DNA from: Clostridium sp. Ade.TY
GTDB lineage: Bacteria > Bacillota > Clostridia > Clostridiales > Clostridiaceae
Length of the DNA stretch: 47,045 nt
Reading direction: 5' to 3'
Assembly (NCBI RefSeq): GCF_000498355.1
Contig: NZ_AVSV01000009.1
Coordinates: 1 to 47,045 of the forward strand
Part shown: positions 34,656-43,617 of the stretch, piece by piece
How positions within the stretch are numbered: the stretch's first letter is position 1
Layout: the number at the start of each line of letters is the position of its first letter
The notes under the pieces: generated by a model
What the model saw: the letters and a program-made list of their open reading frames with translations, nothing else
Database searches by the model: none
What the model was told of the DNA's origin: nothing
Position numbers and translations under genes: made by a program

Positions 34656-35687
34656 ATGGGATATAAGATTAAACTTAATGAAATTGACAATTTACTTAAT
34701 GAGTTAAAAAAAGAGTACAAAATTTATGCACCAAAAAGATTTTCAAAGCAAGGTAGATATTCAGATACTGATGTGATTAAGTATGATGAAATTAAATCTT
34801 TTGATGAAATTGTTTATAAAGAAAAGTCTACGTATCCAGCAAAGGAAGTAGTTACACCAATCAATCAAACACTTTATTATTTTACTGAAGATGAATTCCG
34901 TGAAAGTAGCATGCCACATAATAAAAAGATTTTAATATTTGCGAGACCTTGTGATATAAATGCTCAAGAAAGACAAGATAAAATATATTTAGAAAATGGT
35001 GGCTTCGAAGATGTGTTTTATAAAAGAATGAGAGATAAAGTTAAATTTGTTTGTATGGAATGTGTTGAAGGATGGGATACATGTTTTTGTACAACAATGA
35101 ATACAAATAAAACTGATAATTACAGTTTAGGTGTAAGATTTTTAGATGATGCTGTTTTATTTGAGTTAAAAGACGAAGACTTAAAAGATTATTTTAAAGG
35201 AAAGCAAGAAGAAGATTTTCATATAGATTTTATAAAAGAAAATAAAGCAAAAGTTAATTTACCTGAAATAAAAGATAAAGAAGTATTAGAAAAACTTAAA
35301 AAGCATCCAATGTGGGAAGAATATAATAAAAGATGTATAGGATGTGGAAGCTGTACTATAGCTTGTAGTACATGTACATGCTTTACAACAAAAGATATTA
35401 TATATAGCGATAATGGTAAAGTTGGAGAAAGAAGAAGAGTACAAGCTTCATGTCAAGTAGATGGATTTGATGAAATGGCTGGTGGACATTCATTTAGACA
35501 TACAATGGGAGATAGAATGAGATACAAAGTACTTCATAAAATTCATGATTATAAAGAAAAGTTCGGTGAAAATATGTGTGTTGGATGTGGTAGATGTACT
35601 GATAGATGTCCAGAAAATATATCTATTACAGCAACTATAAATAAAGTTTCAAAAGCAATAGATGAAATTTGTGGAGGGGAAAAGTAA
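34656..35687 (+). CDS. asrA: Anaerobic sulfite reductase subunit A (iron-sulfur)
   Basis: A 343-residue electron-transfer subunit of the NADH-dependent sulfite reductase that makes sulfide from sulfite. Two C-terminal ferredoxin-like [4Fe-4S] motifs are visible: CIGCGSCTIACSTC near 225-238 and CVGCGRCTDRCP near 308-319. Earlier Cys (CMECVEGWDTCFC) are also conserved in AsrA. It is the first gene of asrABC; GGAGG precedes the ATG. The stop overlaps the asrB start by one base (TAATG). Cytoplasmic, no signal peptide. Asr is the classic cause of black colonies of sulfite-reducing clostridia. Confidence 0.93.
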   Translation: MGYKIKLNEIDNLLNELKKEYKIYAPKRFSKQGRYSDTDVIKYDEIKSFDEIVYKEKSTYPAKEVVTPINQTLYYFTEDEFRESSMPHNKKILIFARPCDINAQERQDKIYLENGGFEDVFYKRMRDKVKFVCMECVEGWDTCFCTTMNTNKTDNYSLGVRFLDDAVLFELKDEDLKDYFKGKQEEDFHIDFIKENKAKVNLPEIKDKEVLEKLKKHPMWEEYNKRCIGCGSCTIACSTCTCFTTKDIIYSDNGKVGERRRVQASCQVDGFDEMAGGHSFRHTMGDRMRYKVLHKIHDYKEKFGENMCVGCGRCTDRCPENISITATINKVSKAIDEICGGEK

Positions 35688-36481
35688 TGAGTGAAAATGT
35701 TTTAACACCTATACCATGTGAAATCATTAGTGTAACTAAAGAAAGTAATTCAGAATATACTTTTAGAGTTTCAACAGATATAGTTCCAGAGCATGGACAA
35801 TTTTTACAATTATCAATACCTAAAATAGGAGAAGCACCAATATCAGTTAGTGGATTTGGTGATGGATATTTAGATTTCACAATTCGTGCTGTTGGAAAAG
35901 TTACTGATGAAATATTTAGCTTAGAAGCTGGAGATAAGATTTTTTTAAGAGGACCATATGGAAAAGGATGGCCAGTTGAAAAATTTAAAGATAAAAACTT
36001 AATAATAGTAGCAGGTGGTACAGGAGTTGCACCTGTAAGAAGTATGATTGATAAGTTTTATAAAGAAGATGGATATGTAAAAAGTTTAAATTTAATATTT
36101 GGTTTTAAAGATGAAAATGGAATATTATTTAAACCTGAATTAGATAAATGGAGAGAAAGATTTAACACTATTTATACATTAGATAAAGGTGAAAAAGAAG
36201 GTTGGGAAACTGGACTAGTTACAACTCATTTAGATAAACTTCCATTAAAAGAGTTTGGAGATAATTATGAAGTTGTTATAGTAGGACCTCCAATAATGAT
36301 GCATTTTACTGCTTTAGATTTCTTAAAGCTTGGAGTTCCAGAAGAAAAAATATGGGTTTCATTTGAAAGAAAGATGTCATGTGCAGTAGGTAAATGTGGA
36401 CATTGTAGAATAGATGAAACTTATGTATGTCTTGAAGGACCTGTATTTAACTATACTAAGGCAAAAACTTTATTAGACTAG
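35687..36481 (+). CDS. asrB: Anaerobic sulfite reductase subunit B (flavin/NADH-binding)
   Basis: A 264-residue FNR-like oxidoreductase subunit. Residues 1-95 form the flavin-binding beta barrel, and GGTGVAPVRSM near 110 starts the NAD(P)H-binding fold. The C-terminal CAVGKCGHC ... C pattern binds a [2Fe-2S] cluster. It passes electrons from NADH to AsrA/AsrC. I use ATG 35687, seven bases after GGAGGGG; an upstream in-frame TTG at 35669 is less likely. Coupled to asrA through the one-base overlap, followed by asrC 12 bases later. Confidence 0.93.
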   Translation: MSENVLTPIPCEIISVTKESNSEYTFRVSTDIVPEHGQFLQLSIPKIGEAPISVSGFGDGYLDFTIRAVGKVTDEIFSLEAGDKIFLRGPYGKGWPVEKFKDKNLIIVAGGTGVAPVRSMIDKFYKEDGYVKSLNLIFGFKDENGILFKPELDKWRERFNTIYTLDKGEKEGWETGLVTTHLDKLPLKEFGDNYEVVIVGPPIMMHFTALDFLKLGVPEEKIWVSFERKMSCAVGKCGHCRIDETYVCLEGPVFNYTKAKTLLD

Positions 36482-36493
36482 GAGGCTATTATT

Positions 36494-37546
36494 ATGAATC
36501 ATGATATAGATATAAAAAAAGTAAGAATTAACTGTTTTCGTCAATCTAAAGTTCCAGGAGAGTTTATGCTTCAAATGCGTGTTCCTGGAGGAATAACAGA
36601 AGCAAAATATCTTAAAAATATTCAAGAAATAGCAGAAAATTTTGGAAATGGAACTTTCCATTTTGGTATGAGACAAACATTTAACATACCGGGAATTAAA
36701 TATGAAAATATTGAAGCTGTAAATAAATATATTAAAGAATATATTAAAGAAGTTGAAGTTGATAGATGTAACTGTGATATGGATGTTGATGATAATGGAT
36801 ATCCAACTATAGGAGCTAGAAATATTATGGCTTGTATAGGTAACTCACATTGTATAAAAGCAAATGTTGATACTAAAAAAATGGCAAATGAAATTGAAAA
36901 ATTAGTTTTCCCATCACATTATCATATAAAAGTTTCAGTTGCAGGTTGCCCAAATGATTGTGCTAAAGGACATTTCCAAGATTTTGGAGTTATAGGACAG
37001 GCTGTAATGGAATATCATCCAGAAAGATGTATAGGCTGTGGAGCTTGCGTTAAAGCATGTGAACATCATTCAACAAGAGTTTTGAGCTTAAACGAAAGAG
37101 GAACAATAGATAAAGATGATTGTTGCTGTGTTGGATGTGGAGAATGTGTGCTTGCTTGTCCAGCTAGCGCATGGACAAGAAAACCAGAAAAGTTTTATAG
37201 AGTAGTTATTGGTGGAAGAACAGGAAAACAAACTCCAAGAATGGGTAAAACTTTCTTAAACTTTGCAACAGAAGAAGTTGTTCTTGGAATGTTTGCTAAT
37301 TGGCAAAAATTCTCTGCTTGGGCATTAGATTATAAACCAGAATATTTACATGGTGGACATTTAATAGATAGAGCAGGATACCATAAATTTAAAGAAATAA
37401 TATTAGATGGTGTAGAATTAAATCCAGAATGCTTAGTAGCAGATAATATATTCTGGGCAGAAACAGAATATAGATCAAACTTTAATGTTAAACCAATGTC
37501 AATGCATAAAAGCATAGAATCAACAAGACCAATAAGAGAAGAGTAA
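36494..37546 (+). CDS. asrC: Anaerobic sulfite reductase subunit C (siroheme)
   Basis: A 350-residue catalytic subunit. The siroheme/[4Fe-4S] ligand motif is represented by CIGNSHC and CPNDC near residues 115-155, as in nitrite/sulfite reductases. A ferredoxin insert with CIGCGACVKAC and CVGCGECVLAC adds two [4Fe-4S] clusters. It reduces sulfite to sulfide by six electrons without releasing intermediates. AGGAGG precedes the ATG. It is the last gene of the operon and is followed by a very long terminator hairpin. Confidence 0.94.
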   Translation: MNHDIDIKKVRINCFRQSKVPGEFMLQMRVPGGITEAKYLKNIQEIAENFGNGTFHFGMRQTFNIPGIKYENIEAVNKYIKEYIKEVEVDRCNCDMDVDDNGYPTIGARNIMACIGNSHCIKANVDTKKMANEIEKLVFPSHYHIKVSVAGCPNDCAKGHFQDFGVIGQAVMEYHPERCIGCGACVKACEHHSTRVLSLNERGTIDKDDCCCVGCGECVLACPASAWTRKPEKFYRVVIGGRTGKQTPRMGKTFLNFATEEVVLGMFANWQKFSAWALDYKPEYLHGGHLIDRAGYHKFKEIILDGVELNPECLVADNIFWAETEYRSNFNVKPMSMHKSIESTRPIREE

Positions 37547-37593
37547 TTTTTAAAAATTAAAATAAAAAATAACTCAATTAACCAATTAAAGAC

Positions 37594-37646
37594 AAGTAAA
37601 AAAGGATTGATTTGTAATTTATTACAAACAATCCTTTTTTACTTTT
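37594..37646 (+). terminator. Strong terminator after asrABC
   Basis: A 16-bp outer stem (AAGTAAAAAAGGATTG and its complement), one bulged A, and an 8-bp inner stem (TTTGTAAT / ATTACAAA) around TT. The poly-A/poly-T outer arms supply the U-tract and allow function in both directions. Confidence 0.85.
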
Positions 37647-37804
37647 ATGTAACATTTTATTGTATATAAATATTTATTTTTAACCAATATAGTAATAAAT
37701 ATAATAGCATAACATACTTTCTTTAAGATAAACTATATAATGAAAAGATTAGTAATCTTTTTAATTACTATATTCATTATTTTGATTAAAGGAGGCTATA
37801 TAAT

Positions 37805-38032
37805 ATGAAGCATAATCCAGATAATAGAAAAGATAATGTAGAAAAAATTCAATGTAATATTAGTAACACAATAAAAAATATTCATTTAGCTAATGAAATG
37901 ATAGAAGTTACAGATGATGATAATATGAAGCAAACTTTAAAAGAGAAGAACTGTAGAAGAGAAGAAGCTTTAAAGGGTATGAGAGAAGAAATAAAAGAAG
38001 AATCTATAGCTAGAGAAAATAATTATAAATAA
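37805..38032 (+). CDS. tlp: Small acid-soluble spore protein, Tlp family
   Basis: A 75-residue protein of the Tlp family of minor spore proteins, found in the forespore core of endospore formers. The pattern NPDNRKDNVEKIQ near the N-terminus and KNCRREEALKGMREEIKEE near the C-terminus match. It is highly charged and helical with no Trp or signal peptide. AGGAGG lies eight bases before the ATG. In Bacillus tlp is transcribed by forespore sigma-G; upstream here the CATTAT at 37775-37780 could serve as a -10, but the -35 is unconvincing. The interval just before carries a TAGTAAT / ATTACTA inverted repeat (37750-37770). A terminator follows closely. Confidence 0.85.
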   Translation: MKHNPDNRKDNVEKIQCNISNTIKNIHLANEMIEVTDDDNMKQTLKEKNCRREEALKGMREEIKEESIARENNYK

Positions 38033-38034
38033 AT

Positions 38035-38069
38035 AAAAAAAGAGGGTGAAAAGTTTCACTCTCTTTTTT
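38035..38069 (+). terminator. Rho-independent terminator after tlp
   Basis: AAAAAGAG-G-GTGAAA pairs with TTTCAC-T-CTCTTTTT; the lone G-T pair is a wobble. The T-tract is long. Confidence 0.85.
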
Positions 38070-38124
38070 ATAATTATAATTGATTTAAATGAAAGTAGAA
38101 TATTTTAAACTTCTTTTATATACT

Positions 38125-38184
38125 ATATATTTTTCTTTTATAGTATTGTATTATTTTAATAGAATACTATAAAGAAAAATATAT
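38125..38184. repeat. Long near-perfect inverted repeat
   Basis: Arms at 38125-38147 and 38163-38184 are complementary over about 22 bp apart from one extra T, with a 15-base loop. It stands in the 160 bases between the tlp terminator and the methyltransferase gene. It has no typical terminator U-tract and does not carry a visible gene. Confidence 0.6.
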
Positions 38185-38230
38185 ATAAATTATTTTAAAT
38201 ATATAAAATAAAAAGTAAGGTGTGAACGTA

Positions 38231-39403
38231 ATGGAAGAATTAAAGAAAGCTATAGAAGAAATTACAAATGAAAAAGCTTTTAAAATAGTTATAAGTAATA
38301 AAATGAATAAAGATATAGAATATAAAAAAGTAAATATTGAATTAAAAGAAAAAAATAAAAAAGAATATTATCAAATAGAAAAATATACTGATAAACAAGT
38401 TTTTCATGAAAATATTGAAATAGATAGTCTTAAAAGTAAACTTTTAGAAATTATAGAAGGAAATTATAAGCAAGTAGATGCTTTTAGTAAAGAAGTTAAT
38501 ATAAATATTAAAATTTCTAAAAAGGGAAAAGTATTTGTAGGAAAGAAAAAGGTTGATAATAAGAAGTTATGTGAATCATGTAATAAGTCACATAATAAAG
38601 AAAAGAATTATATTCTTAAAGAGGGAATGATAATAGAGCCTTTAATTGATTTAGGTATATTTACTAAAGAAGGAAAAGTAGTTAAGTCAAAGTATGATAA
38701 ATACAAACAAATAAATAGATTTATAGAAATAATTGATGATGAAATAAAGAAAAATGAATATAAAGATCTTACAATATTAGATTTTGGATGTGGTAAATCA
38801 TATTTAACATTTGTGCTTTATTATTATTTTGTAGAAATTAAAAATATAAATGTAAAAATGATAGGTTTAGATCTTAAAAAAGATGTTATTAAAAAATGTA
38901 ATGAAATAGCTAAAAAATATAATTATAATAATTTGCATTTTCAGCTTGGTGATATAAACGGATTTAAATATAACAATAAAGTTGATATGGTAATTACTTT
39001 ACATGCTTGTGATACGGCAACAGATTATGCTCTTTATAATGCTATAAAGTGGAATACTAAGATGATATTTTCAGTTCCTTGTTGTCAACATGAATTTAAT
39101 AGTCAAATGGAAACTGATAATCTTAAAATTTTAACAAAGTATGGAATAATTAAAGAGAGAGTTGCTGCACTTATTACAGATGCTGTAAGAGGAAACCTTC
39201 TAGAAACTTTAGGATATAAAACTCAACTTTTAGAATTTATTGATATTGCACATTCTCCTAAAAATATATTAATTAGAGCATCAAAGGCTAATATATCAAA
39301 AGATAAAAAGGATAAATCATTAAATGAAGTTGAAAGGTTAATGAAAGAGTTTAATTTAGAACCAACTTTATATAATTTATTAAAAGATGATAAGTTAATA
39401 TAG
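38231..39403 (+). CDS. SAM-dependent methyltransferase (Methyltransf_32 type)
   Basis: A 390-residue class I methyltransferase. Residues 1-150 are an N-terminal domain with CESC near residue 114. SAM motif I is ILDFGCGKSYLTFVL near 183. Later LHACDTATDYAL and VPCCQHEFN are signatures of the Methyltransf_32 family that includes eukaryotic GSTCD-like proteins. The Cys pairs hint at metal or redox binding. I choose ATG 38231, eight bases after AAGGTG; the GTG at 38222 overlaps that site. The substrate, possibly an RNA or protein, cannot be told. Monocistronic. Confidence 0.83.
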   Translation: MEELKKAIEEITNEKAFKIVISNKMNKDIEYKKVNIELKEKNKKEYYQIEKYTDKQVFHENIEIDSLKSKLLEIIEGNYKQVDAFSKEVNINIKISKKGKVFVGKKKVDNKKLCESCNKSHNKEKNYILKEGMIIEPLIDLGIFTKEGKVVKSKYDKYKQINRFIEIIDDEIKKNEYKDLTILDFGCGKSYLTFVLYYYFVEIKNINVKMIGLDLKKDVIKKCNEIAKKYNYNNLHFQLGDINGFKYNNKVDMVITLHACDTATDYALYNAIKWNTKMIFSVPCCQHEFNSQMETDNLKILTKYGIIKERVAALITDAVRGNLLETLGYKTQLLEFIDIAHSPKNILIRASKANISKDKKDKSLNEVERLMKEFNLEPTLYNLLKDDKLI

Positions 39404-39498
39404 TTAAATTTATTTAAAATAAAAAATAAATAGTAGACTAAGTGAGGTTAATATTATATAATAATTATTATTAATTAATAAAGAAATGAGGTCAATCT

Positions 39499-40071
39499 AT
39501 GGATAATAAAATAAGTTTAGTATATGAGAATGGACAGTACACATTATATATAGATGAAAAAGTAATTAGCGTAAATAAATATATAGACAATGCAATAGAT
39601 AATTTTACACAAACAATAAATAATAATGCAATATTAAAATCAATTCCTTGGGAAACTATAGAAAAAGATTTAGAAGGAATAAAAGATGATAGATTAGAAA
39701 TAAACAAAGAATTTAAAACACTTACATTTGAAGATATGAAATATTTTTATAGTACTGATAAAGTTTTCAATATGCATAAAGGTGCAATGAAACAATTAGT
39801 TGGAGGGTATAATTTATTTTCATTTGTTGTTAAGATGGTAGATGCAGGATACATAAAAAATTATTTAGAAATACTTAATTTCTGCGAAGAAGTATTAAGT
39901 TATAAAGTTACTTATAGAACAACAGAATCAAGTATTTCTGTTTTAAGTCCTGCCTTTAACTATGGTTCTGCAGAATATAACTTTGTAAGTGGAAAAGTTA
40001 ATAAAGGTGCAACAATAGAAAATATGACATTTAATGAATATAAGAAATATGTAATTGATAAAATTAAATAA
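39499..40071 (+). CDS. Conserved-looking protein of unknown function
   Basis: A 190-residue soluble, acidic protein that I do not recognise. It has no signal peptide or membrane helix. The first 45 residues look beta-rich (ISLVYENGQYTLYIDEKVISV), then mostly helical, with an aromatic/Gly-rich segment (LSPAFNYGSAEYNFVSG) near 150-165. GAGGT precedes the ATG, codon use matches the neighbours, and a good terminator follows, so it is a real gene. It is transcribed alone between a methyltransferase and a Cys-rich microprotein gene. Confidence 0.7.
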   Translation: MDNKISLVYENGQYTLYIDEKVISVNKYIDNAIDNFTQTINNNAILKSIPWETIEKDLEGIKDDRLEINKEFKTLTFEDMKYFYSTDKVFNMHKGAMKQLVGGYNLFSFVVKMVDAGYIKNYLEILNFCEEVLSYKVTYRTTESSISVLSPAFNYGSAEYNFVSGKVNKGATIENMTFNEYKKYVIDKIK

Positions 40072-40076
40072 TATTT

Positions 40077-40110
40077 AAAGGCTTTACTAATAAAAGTAGA
40101 GCCTTTTTTA
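40077..40110 (+). terminator. Rho-independent terminator after the unknown gene
   Basis: AAAGGCT-T-TACT pairs with AGTA-G-AGCCTTT (one T-G wobble), loop of about six bases, followed by T6. Confidence 0.85.
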
Positions 40111-40233
40111 TTTATGAAACTGTAAGTAAAAAGATTATATATGAAAAATGTAAATAATATCTTAAAACATACTATTTAAGAAAAATAACCAATAGTGAAG
40201 TAGTATTATTAAAATGAAAGGCAGGTTTTTTAT

Positions 40234-40398
40234 ATGAAAAAATGTTTATATTGTAAAAAAGAAATTAAAGGAAATGAATATGAAAATAAAATAGGAAGTT
40301 TTTGCTCTGAAGATCATTATGACAAATATTATAAATCATTATCTAAAGAAGAAATAATTAAAATTATGAATTCTATGTGTGTATGTAGTGATGATTAA
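40234..40398 (+). CDS. 54-residue Cys-rich microprotein, zinc-ribbon-like
   Basis: A short ORF encoding M-K-K-C-L-Y-C at the N-terminus, then FCSEDHYDKYYKSL in the middle and MCVCSDD at the end. C-x2-C plus a following Cys and His resembles the half of a small zinc ribbon, like the zinc-binding tails of TRASH/MYM-type or DUF2116-like mini-proteins. Codon use is typical of the genome, and AAAGGCAGG stands about 8 bases upstream. It lies between two hairpins and looks monocistronic. It may be a metal-binding regulator or chaperone; nothing further can be inferred. Confidence 0.65.
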   Translation: MKKCLYCKKEIKGNEYENKIGSFCSEDHYDKYYKSLSKEEIIKIMNSMCVCSDD

Positions 40399-40399
40399 A

Positions 40400-40452
40400 A
40401 ATATTTTATTAGAAAGTTCTATTTTAAGGAGAGAACTTTCTAATAAAATATT
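40400..40452 (+). repeat. 21-bp perfect inverted repeat after microprotein gene
   Basis: The arms at 40400-40420 and 40432-40452 are perfectly complementary (21 bp) around an 11-base loop. It begins two bases after the microprotein stop codon and probably acts as its terminator, though no U-tract follows outside the stem. Confidence 0.8.
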
Positions 40453-40463
40453 CATGTAATTGA

Positions 40464-40493
40464 TTACAAAATTAAGTTTATTAATGATATAAT
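40464..40493 (+). promoter_or_regulatory. Promoter of the cysteine desulfidase gene
   Basis: TTACAA (40464-40469), an 18-base spacer, and TG-A-TATAAT (40485-40493), an extended consensus -10. Confidence 0.65.
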
Positions 40494-40539
40494 AAAAATG
40501 GAAAAAGTTAATTTCTAATTTAAACTGGAGGGTATTATT

Positions 40540-41820
40540 ATGAGAGACATATATATAAAAACACTAAAAAGAGAAGTTATACCATCAGAAGGTTGTACAG
40601 AACCAATAGCTATAGCTTATGCAACTTCTATAGCAGCTGAAAATTTAGATGAAGAAATAAAACAAATAAATATAAAATTAAGTGCTAATGTAATAAAAAA
40701 TGCATTGGGAGTTGGTATACCTGGAACTGGACAAGTTGGTATTGAAATAGCAGCAGCACTTGGTGCAGTAATAAAAAAATCATATAAGAAGTTAACTATT
40801 TTATCAAATTTTAAAAAGGAAGAACTTGAAGAAGCAAATAAAATAGTAAAAGAAAATATTATAAATATAACACAAAAAGATACTGACAAAAGTCTTTATA
40901 TAGAAGTAGAAGTTATAGGGGCAAAGTCAAAATGTACAGTAATTATTGAAGATTTGCATACAAATGTAACATTAATAAAAAAAGATGAAGAAGTGTTATT
41001 AGATAACAAAGTAAATAATTTAAGTAATGAAGAAGATGATGATTATAATTTATTTAAAATACAATCAATTTATAACTTTGCAAAAAACTGTGAATTTGAA
41101 GATATAAAATTCATTTTAGAAAGTGCTAAAATGAATGGAAAAGTTTCAGAAGAAGGTTTAAAAGGTGGTTATGGATTAGAAGTTGGAAATAAAATTATTG
41201 CAAAAGGAAATTTTAATTTATTTTCAAATGATGCATCAAATAAAATAATTGCAGCATCAGCTGCGGCATCAGATGCGAGGATGGATGGTTGTACAATGCC
41301 AATAATGACAACAGCAGGTAGTGGAAATCAAGGTATAGCCTGTTCTATGCCAGTTGCAGAAACTGCATATATGTTAGAAAAATCAGATGAAGATTTAGCA
41401 AGAGCTTTAGTTTTAAGTAATTTAGTAACTATACGTATTAAGAAACATATGGGAAGATTGTCTCCACTTTGTGGAGCTGGAATTGCAGGTGCAACAGGAG
41501 CATCATGTGGAATAACATATTTACTTGGTGGAGATTTGAAAAATATAGAGTATTGTATAAATAATATGTTATCAGATGTTTCAGGAATGATATGTGATGG
41601 AGCAAAACAAACATGTGCCCTTAAAATAGCTACTGGTACAAATGCAGCTATTCAATGTGCAAATCTTGCTATGAATGGAATTACAGCAACATCAAATGAT
41701 GGAATTGTATCACAAGATGTAGAAAAAACTATTGAAAGTATAGAAAAATTAATAAAAAATGGGCTTAAAAATGTTGATAACACAATATTAGATATAATGC
41801 TTAATAAAAAGAATAGTTAA
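40540..41820 (+). CDS. cyuA: L-cysteine desulfidase / L-serine ammonia-lyase-like protein (UPF0597, CyuA family)
   Basis: A 426-residue cytoplasmic enzyme of the UPF0597 family. Archaeal and E. coli (CyuA/YhaM) members split L-cysteine to pyruvate, ammonia and sulfide using a [4Fe-4S] cluster. The conserved EGCTEP (Cys19), CGAG and CDGAK Cys, which would ligate the cluster, are present; [13 protein letters not shown] and [11 protein letters not shown] are family signatures. Length is normal. GGAGGG precedes the ATG. It has its own promoter and stands 80 bases before dhaK with no terminator seen between. A related activity on L-serine cannot be excluded. The short distance to asrABC fits a sulfide-producing theme. 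Confidence 0.82.
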   Translation: MRDIYIKTLKREVIPSEGCTEPIAIAYATSIAAENLDEEIKQINIKLSANVIKNALGVGIPGTGQVGIEIAAALGAVIKKSYKKLTILSNFKKEELEEANKIVKENIINITQKDTDKSLYIEVEVIGAKSKCTVIIEDLHTNVTLIKKDEEVLLDNKVNNLSNEEDDDYNLFKIQSIYNFAKNCEFEDIKFILESAKMNGKVSEEGLKGGYGLEVGNKIIAKGNFNLFSNDASNKIIAASAAASDARMDGCTMPIMTTAGSGNQGIACSMPVAETAYMLEKSDEDLARALVLSNLVTIRIKKHMGRLSPLCGAGIAGATGASCGITYLLGGDLKNIEYCINNMLSDVSGMICDGAKQTCALKIATGTNAAIQCANLAMNGITATSNDGIVSQDVEKTIESIEKLIKNGLKNVDNTILDIMLNKKNS

Positions 41821-41907
41821 TAAATAAAAGCTTTAATAATATTTTATAATACAAATATTAAATTTTACACTATATAAATTATTATGGTATAAGAGGGGAG
41901 AATGTAT

Positions 41908-42906
41908 ATGAAAAAGTTAATAAACAACCCAAACAATGTTTTAGAGGATATGTTACAGGGAATTGTTTTTGCACATGAAGATTATTTAAAAAAATTAGAT
42001 GGATTTGATGTATTAGTTAGAAAAAATTCTAAAGATAAAGGGAAAGTGGCTTTAGTAAGTGGTGGAGGAAGTGGTCATGAACCAGCTCATGGCGGATATG
42101 TAGGATATGGAATGCTTGACGCTGCAGTTTGTGGATCTGTATTTACATCACCAACTCCAGATCAAGTATATGAGGCTATAAAAACTGTAGATAATGGATC
42201 TGGAACATTACTTATAATTAAAAACTATACTGGTGATGTTATGAATTTTGATATGGCAAAAGAAATGGCCGAAATGGATGGAATAAAGGTTGATTATGTT
42301 ATTGTAAATGATGATGTTGCTGTTGAAGATAGTCTTTACACAGCAGGAAGAAGAGGAATTGCAGGAACAATTTTTGTTCATAAAATTGCTGGTGCAAAAG
42401 CAGAAAATGGTGGAACTCTTGAAGAAGTTAAAAATATTGCAGATAAAGTAATAAAAAATGTAAGAAGTATGGGGATGGCATTAACATCTTGTATAGTTCC
42501 AGCAGCTGGAAAAGCAAATTTTAGTTTAGAAGAAGATGAAATTGAAATAGGAATGGGGATTCATGGTGAACCAGGAACACATAGGGAAAAAATTTCATCA
42601 GCAGATAATATAGCTGAGCAATTAGTTAATAAAATATTAGGAGATATGCCAATAGAAAATGGTTCTGAAGTTGCAGTTATGGTAAATGGACTTTCAGGAA
42701 CACCACTTATGGAATTATATATAATTAATAAAAAAGTTAGAGAAATGCTTAATGAAAAAGGTATAAAGGTTTATAAAACATTTGTAGGAGAATATATGAC
42801 TTCTTTAGAAATGGCTGGATGTTCAGTATCAATATTGAAACTTGATGATGAATTAAAAGGACTTTTAGATTCAAAAGCAGATACACCAGCGTTTAAAGTG
42901 TTTTAA
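41908..42906 (+). CDS. dhaK: PTS-dependent dihydroxyacetone kinase, DhaK subunit
   Basis: A 332-residue substrate-binding subunit that binds dihydroxyacetone through a hemiaminal bond. GGGSGHEPAHGGYVG (about residue 50) and GIHGEPG, whose His219 forms the covalent link, are intact. ATG 41908 is chosen, with seven bases to AGAGGGGAG; ATG 41902 would be too close. It works with DhaL and DhaM to make DHA phosphate using phosphate from PEP by the PTS. First gene of dhaKLM. Confidence 0.93.
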   Translation: MKKLINNPNNVLEDMLQGIVFAHEDYLKKLDGFDVLVRKNSKDKGKVALVSGGGSGHEPAHGGYVGYGMLDAAVCGSVFTSPTPDQVYEAIKTVDNGSGTLLIIKNYTGDVMNFDMAKEMAEMDGIKVDYVIVNDDVAVEDSLYTAGRRGIAGTIFVHKIAGAKAENGGTLEEVKNIADKVIKNVRSMGMALTSCIVPAAGKANFSLEEDEIEIGMGIHGEPGTHREKISSADNIAEQLVNKILGDMPIENGSEVAVMVNGLSGTPLMELYIINKKVREMLNEKGIKVYKTFVGEYMTSLEMAGCSVSILKLDDELKGLLDSKADTPAFKVF

Positions 42907-42968
42907 TAAAATACTTTAAAGAGACTTAAGATAAATTTATAATTAGAAGATTTTATGGAGGAATAAAA

Positions 42969-43589
42969 ATGAATGGAAAAAGGGTTATAGAAGTAATTGG
43001 AAAAATAAATGAAAAAATAGATTCAAAAAAAGAATATCTTACAGAACTTGATGCAGCTATAGGAGATGGAGATCACGGATTAAACATGAGTAAAGGTTTT
43101 AATGCCGTTTTAGATAAATTAAAAGATGATGATGGAAGTAATATAGGTAATATATTTAAAAAGACTGGTATGGCACTGGTATCTAGTGTAGGAGGAGCAT
43201 CAGGACCACTATATGGAACTGCATTTATGAAAGGTTCTATGATGGTTAATAATAAAGATAATATTGATATATATGATTTTATTAATGTACTTAAGGTTGC
43301 TCTTGATGGAATTAAGCAAAGAGGTAAGTCAACAGAAGGTGAAAAAACAATGATAGATGCACTACAACCTGCAATAAATGCCATGGAAGAAGAATTAAAA
43401 AATTCTAATAATCCAAAAATAATTTTAGAAAAAGGAAAAGATGCAGCAAAAAAAGGTGTTGATTTTACAAAAGAAATAAAAGCTACAAAAGGAAGAGCAA
43501 GCTATTTAGGAAATAGAAGTATTGGGCATCAAGATGCAGGTGCAACATCAATGTATTATATTTTAGAAACTATATATGAAGAAATATAA
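42969..43589 (+). CDS. dhaL: PTS-dependent dihydroxyacetone kinase, DhaL subunit
   Basis: A 206-residue helical subunit that holds ADP as a bound cofactor and transfers phosphate from DhaM to dihydroxyacetone in DhaK. DAAIGDGDHGLNMSKGF (about 28-44) carries the Asp residues that bind the two Mg ions, and GGASGPLYGTAFM follows; the C-terminal RASYLGNRSIGHQDAGA is also diagnostic. GGAGG precedes the ATG. It lies 62 bases after dhaK. Confidence 0.93.
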   Translation: MNGKRVIEVIGKINEKIDSKKEYLTELDAAIGDGDHGLNMSKGFNAVLDKLKDDDGSNIGNIFKKTGMALVSSVGGASGPLYGTAFMKGSMMVNNKDNIDIYDFINVLKVALDGIKQRGKSTEGEKTMIDALQPAINAMEEELKNSNNPKIILEKGKDAAKKGVDFTKEIKATKGRASYLGNRSIGHQDAGATSMYYILETIYEEI

Positions 43590-43617
43590 TATTATTTTTT
43601 GAGAGGAAGATATATAA

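Noticed and set aside
37752..37780. Sigma-G promoter before tlp
   Set aside because: CATTAT is an acceptable -10 but the -35 GTAAT does not match the consensus, so it is not listed as a feature.
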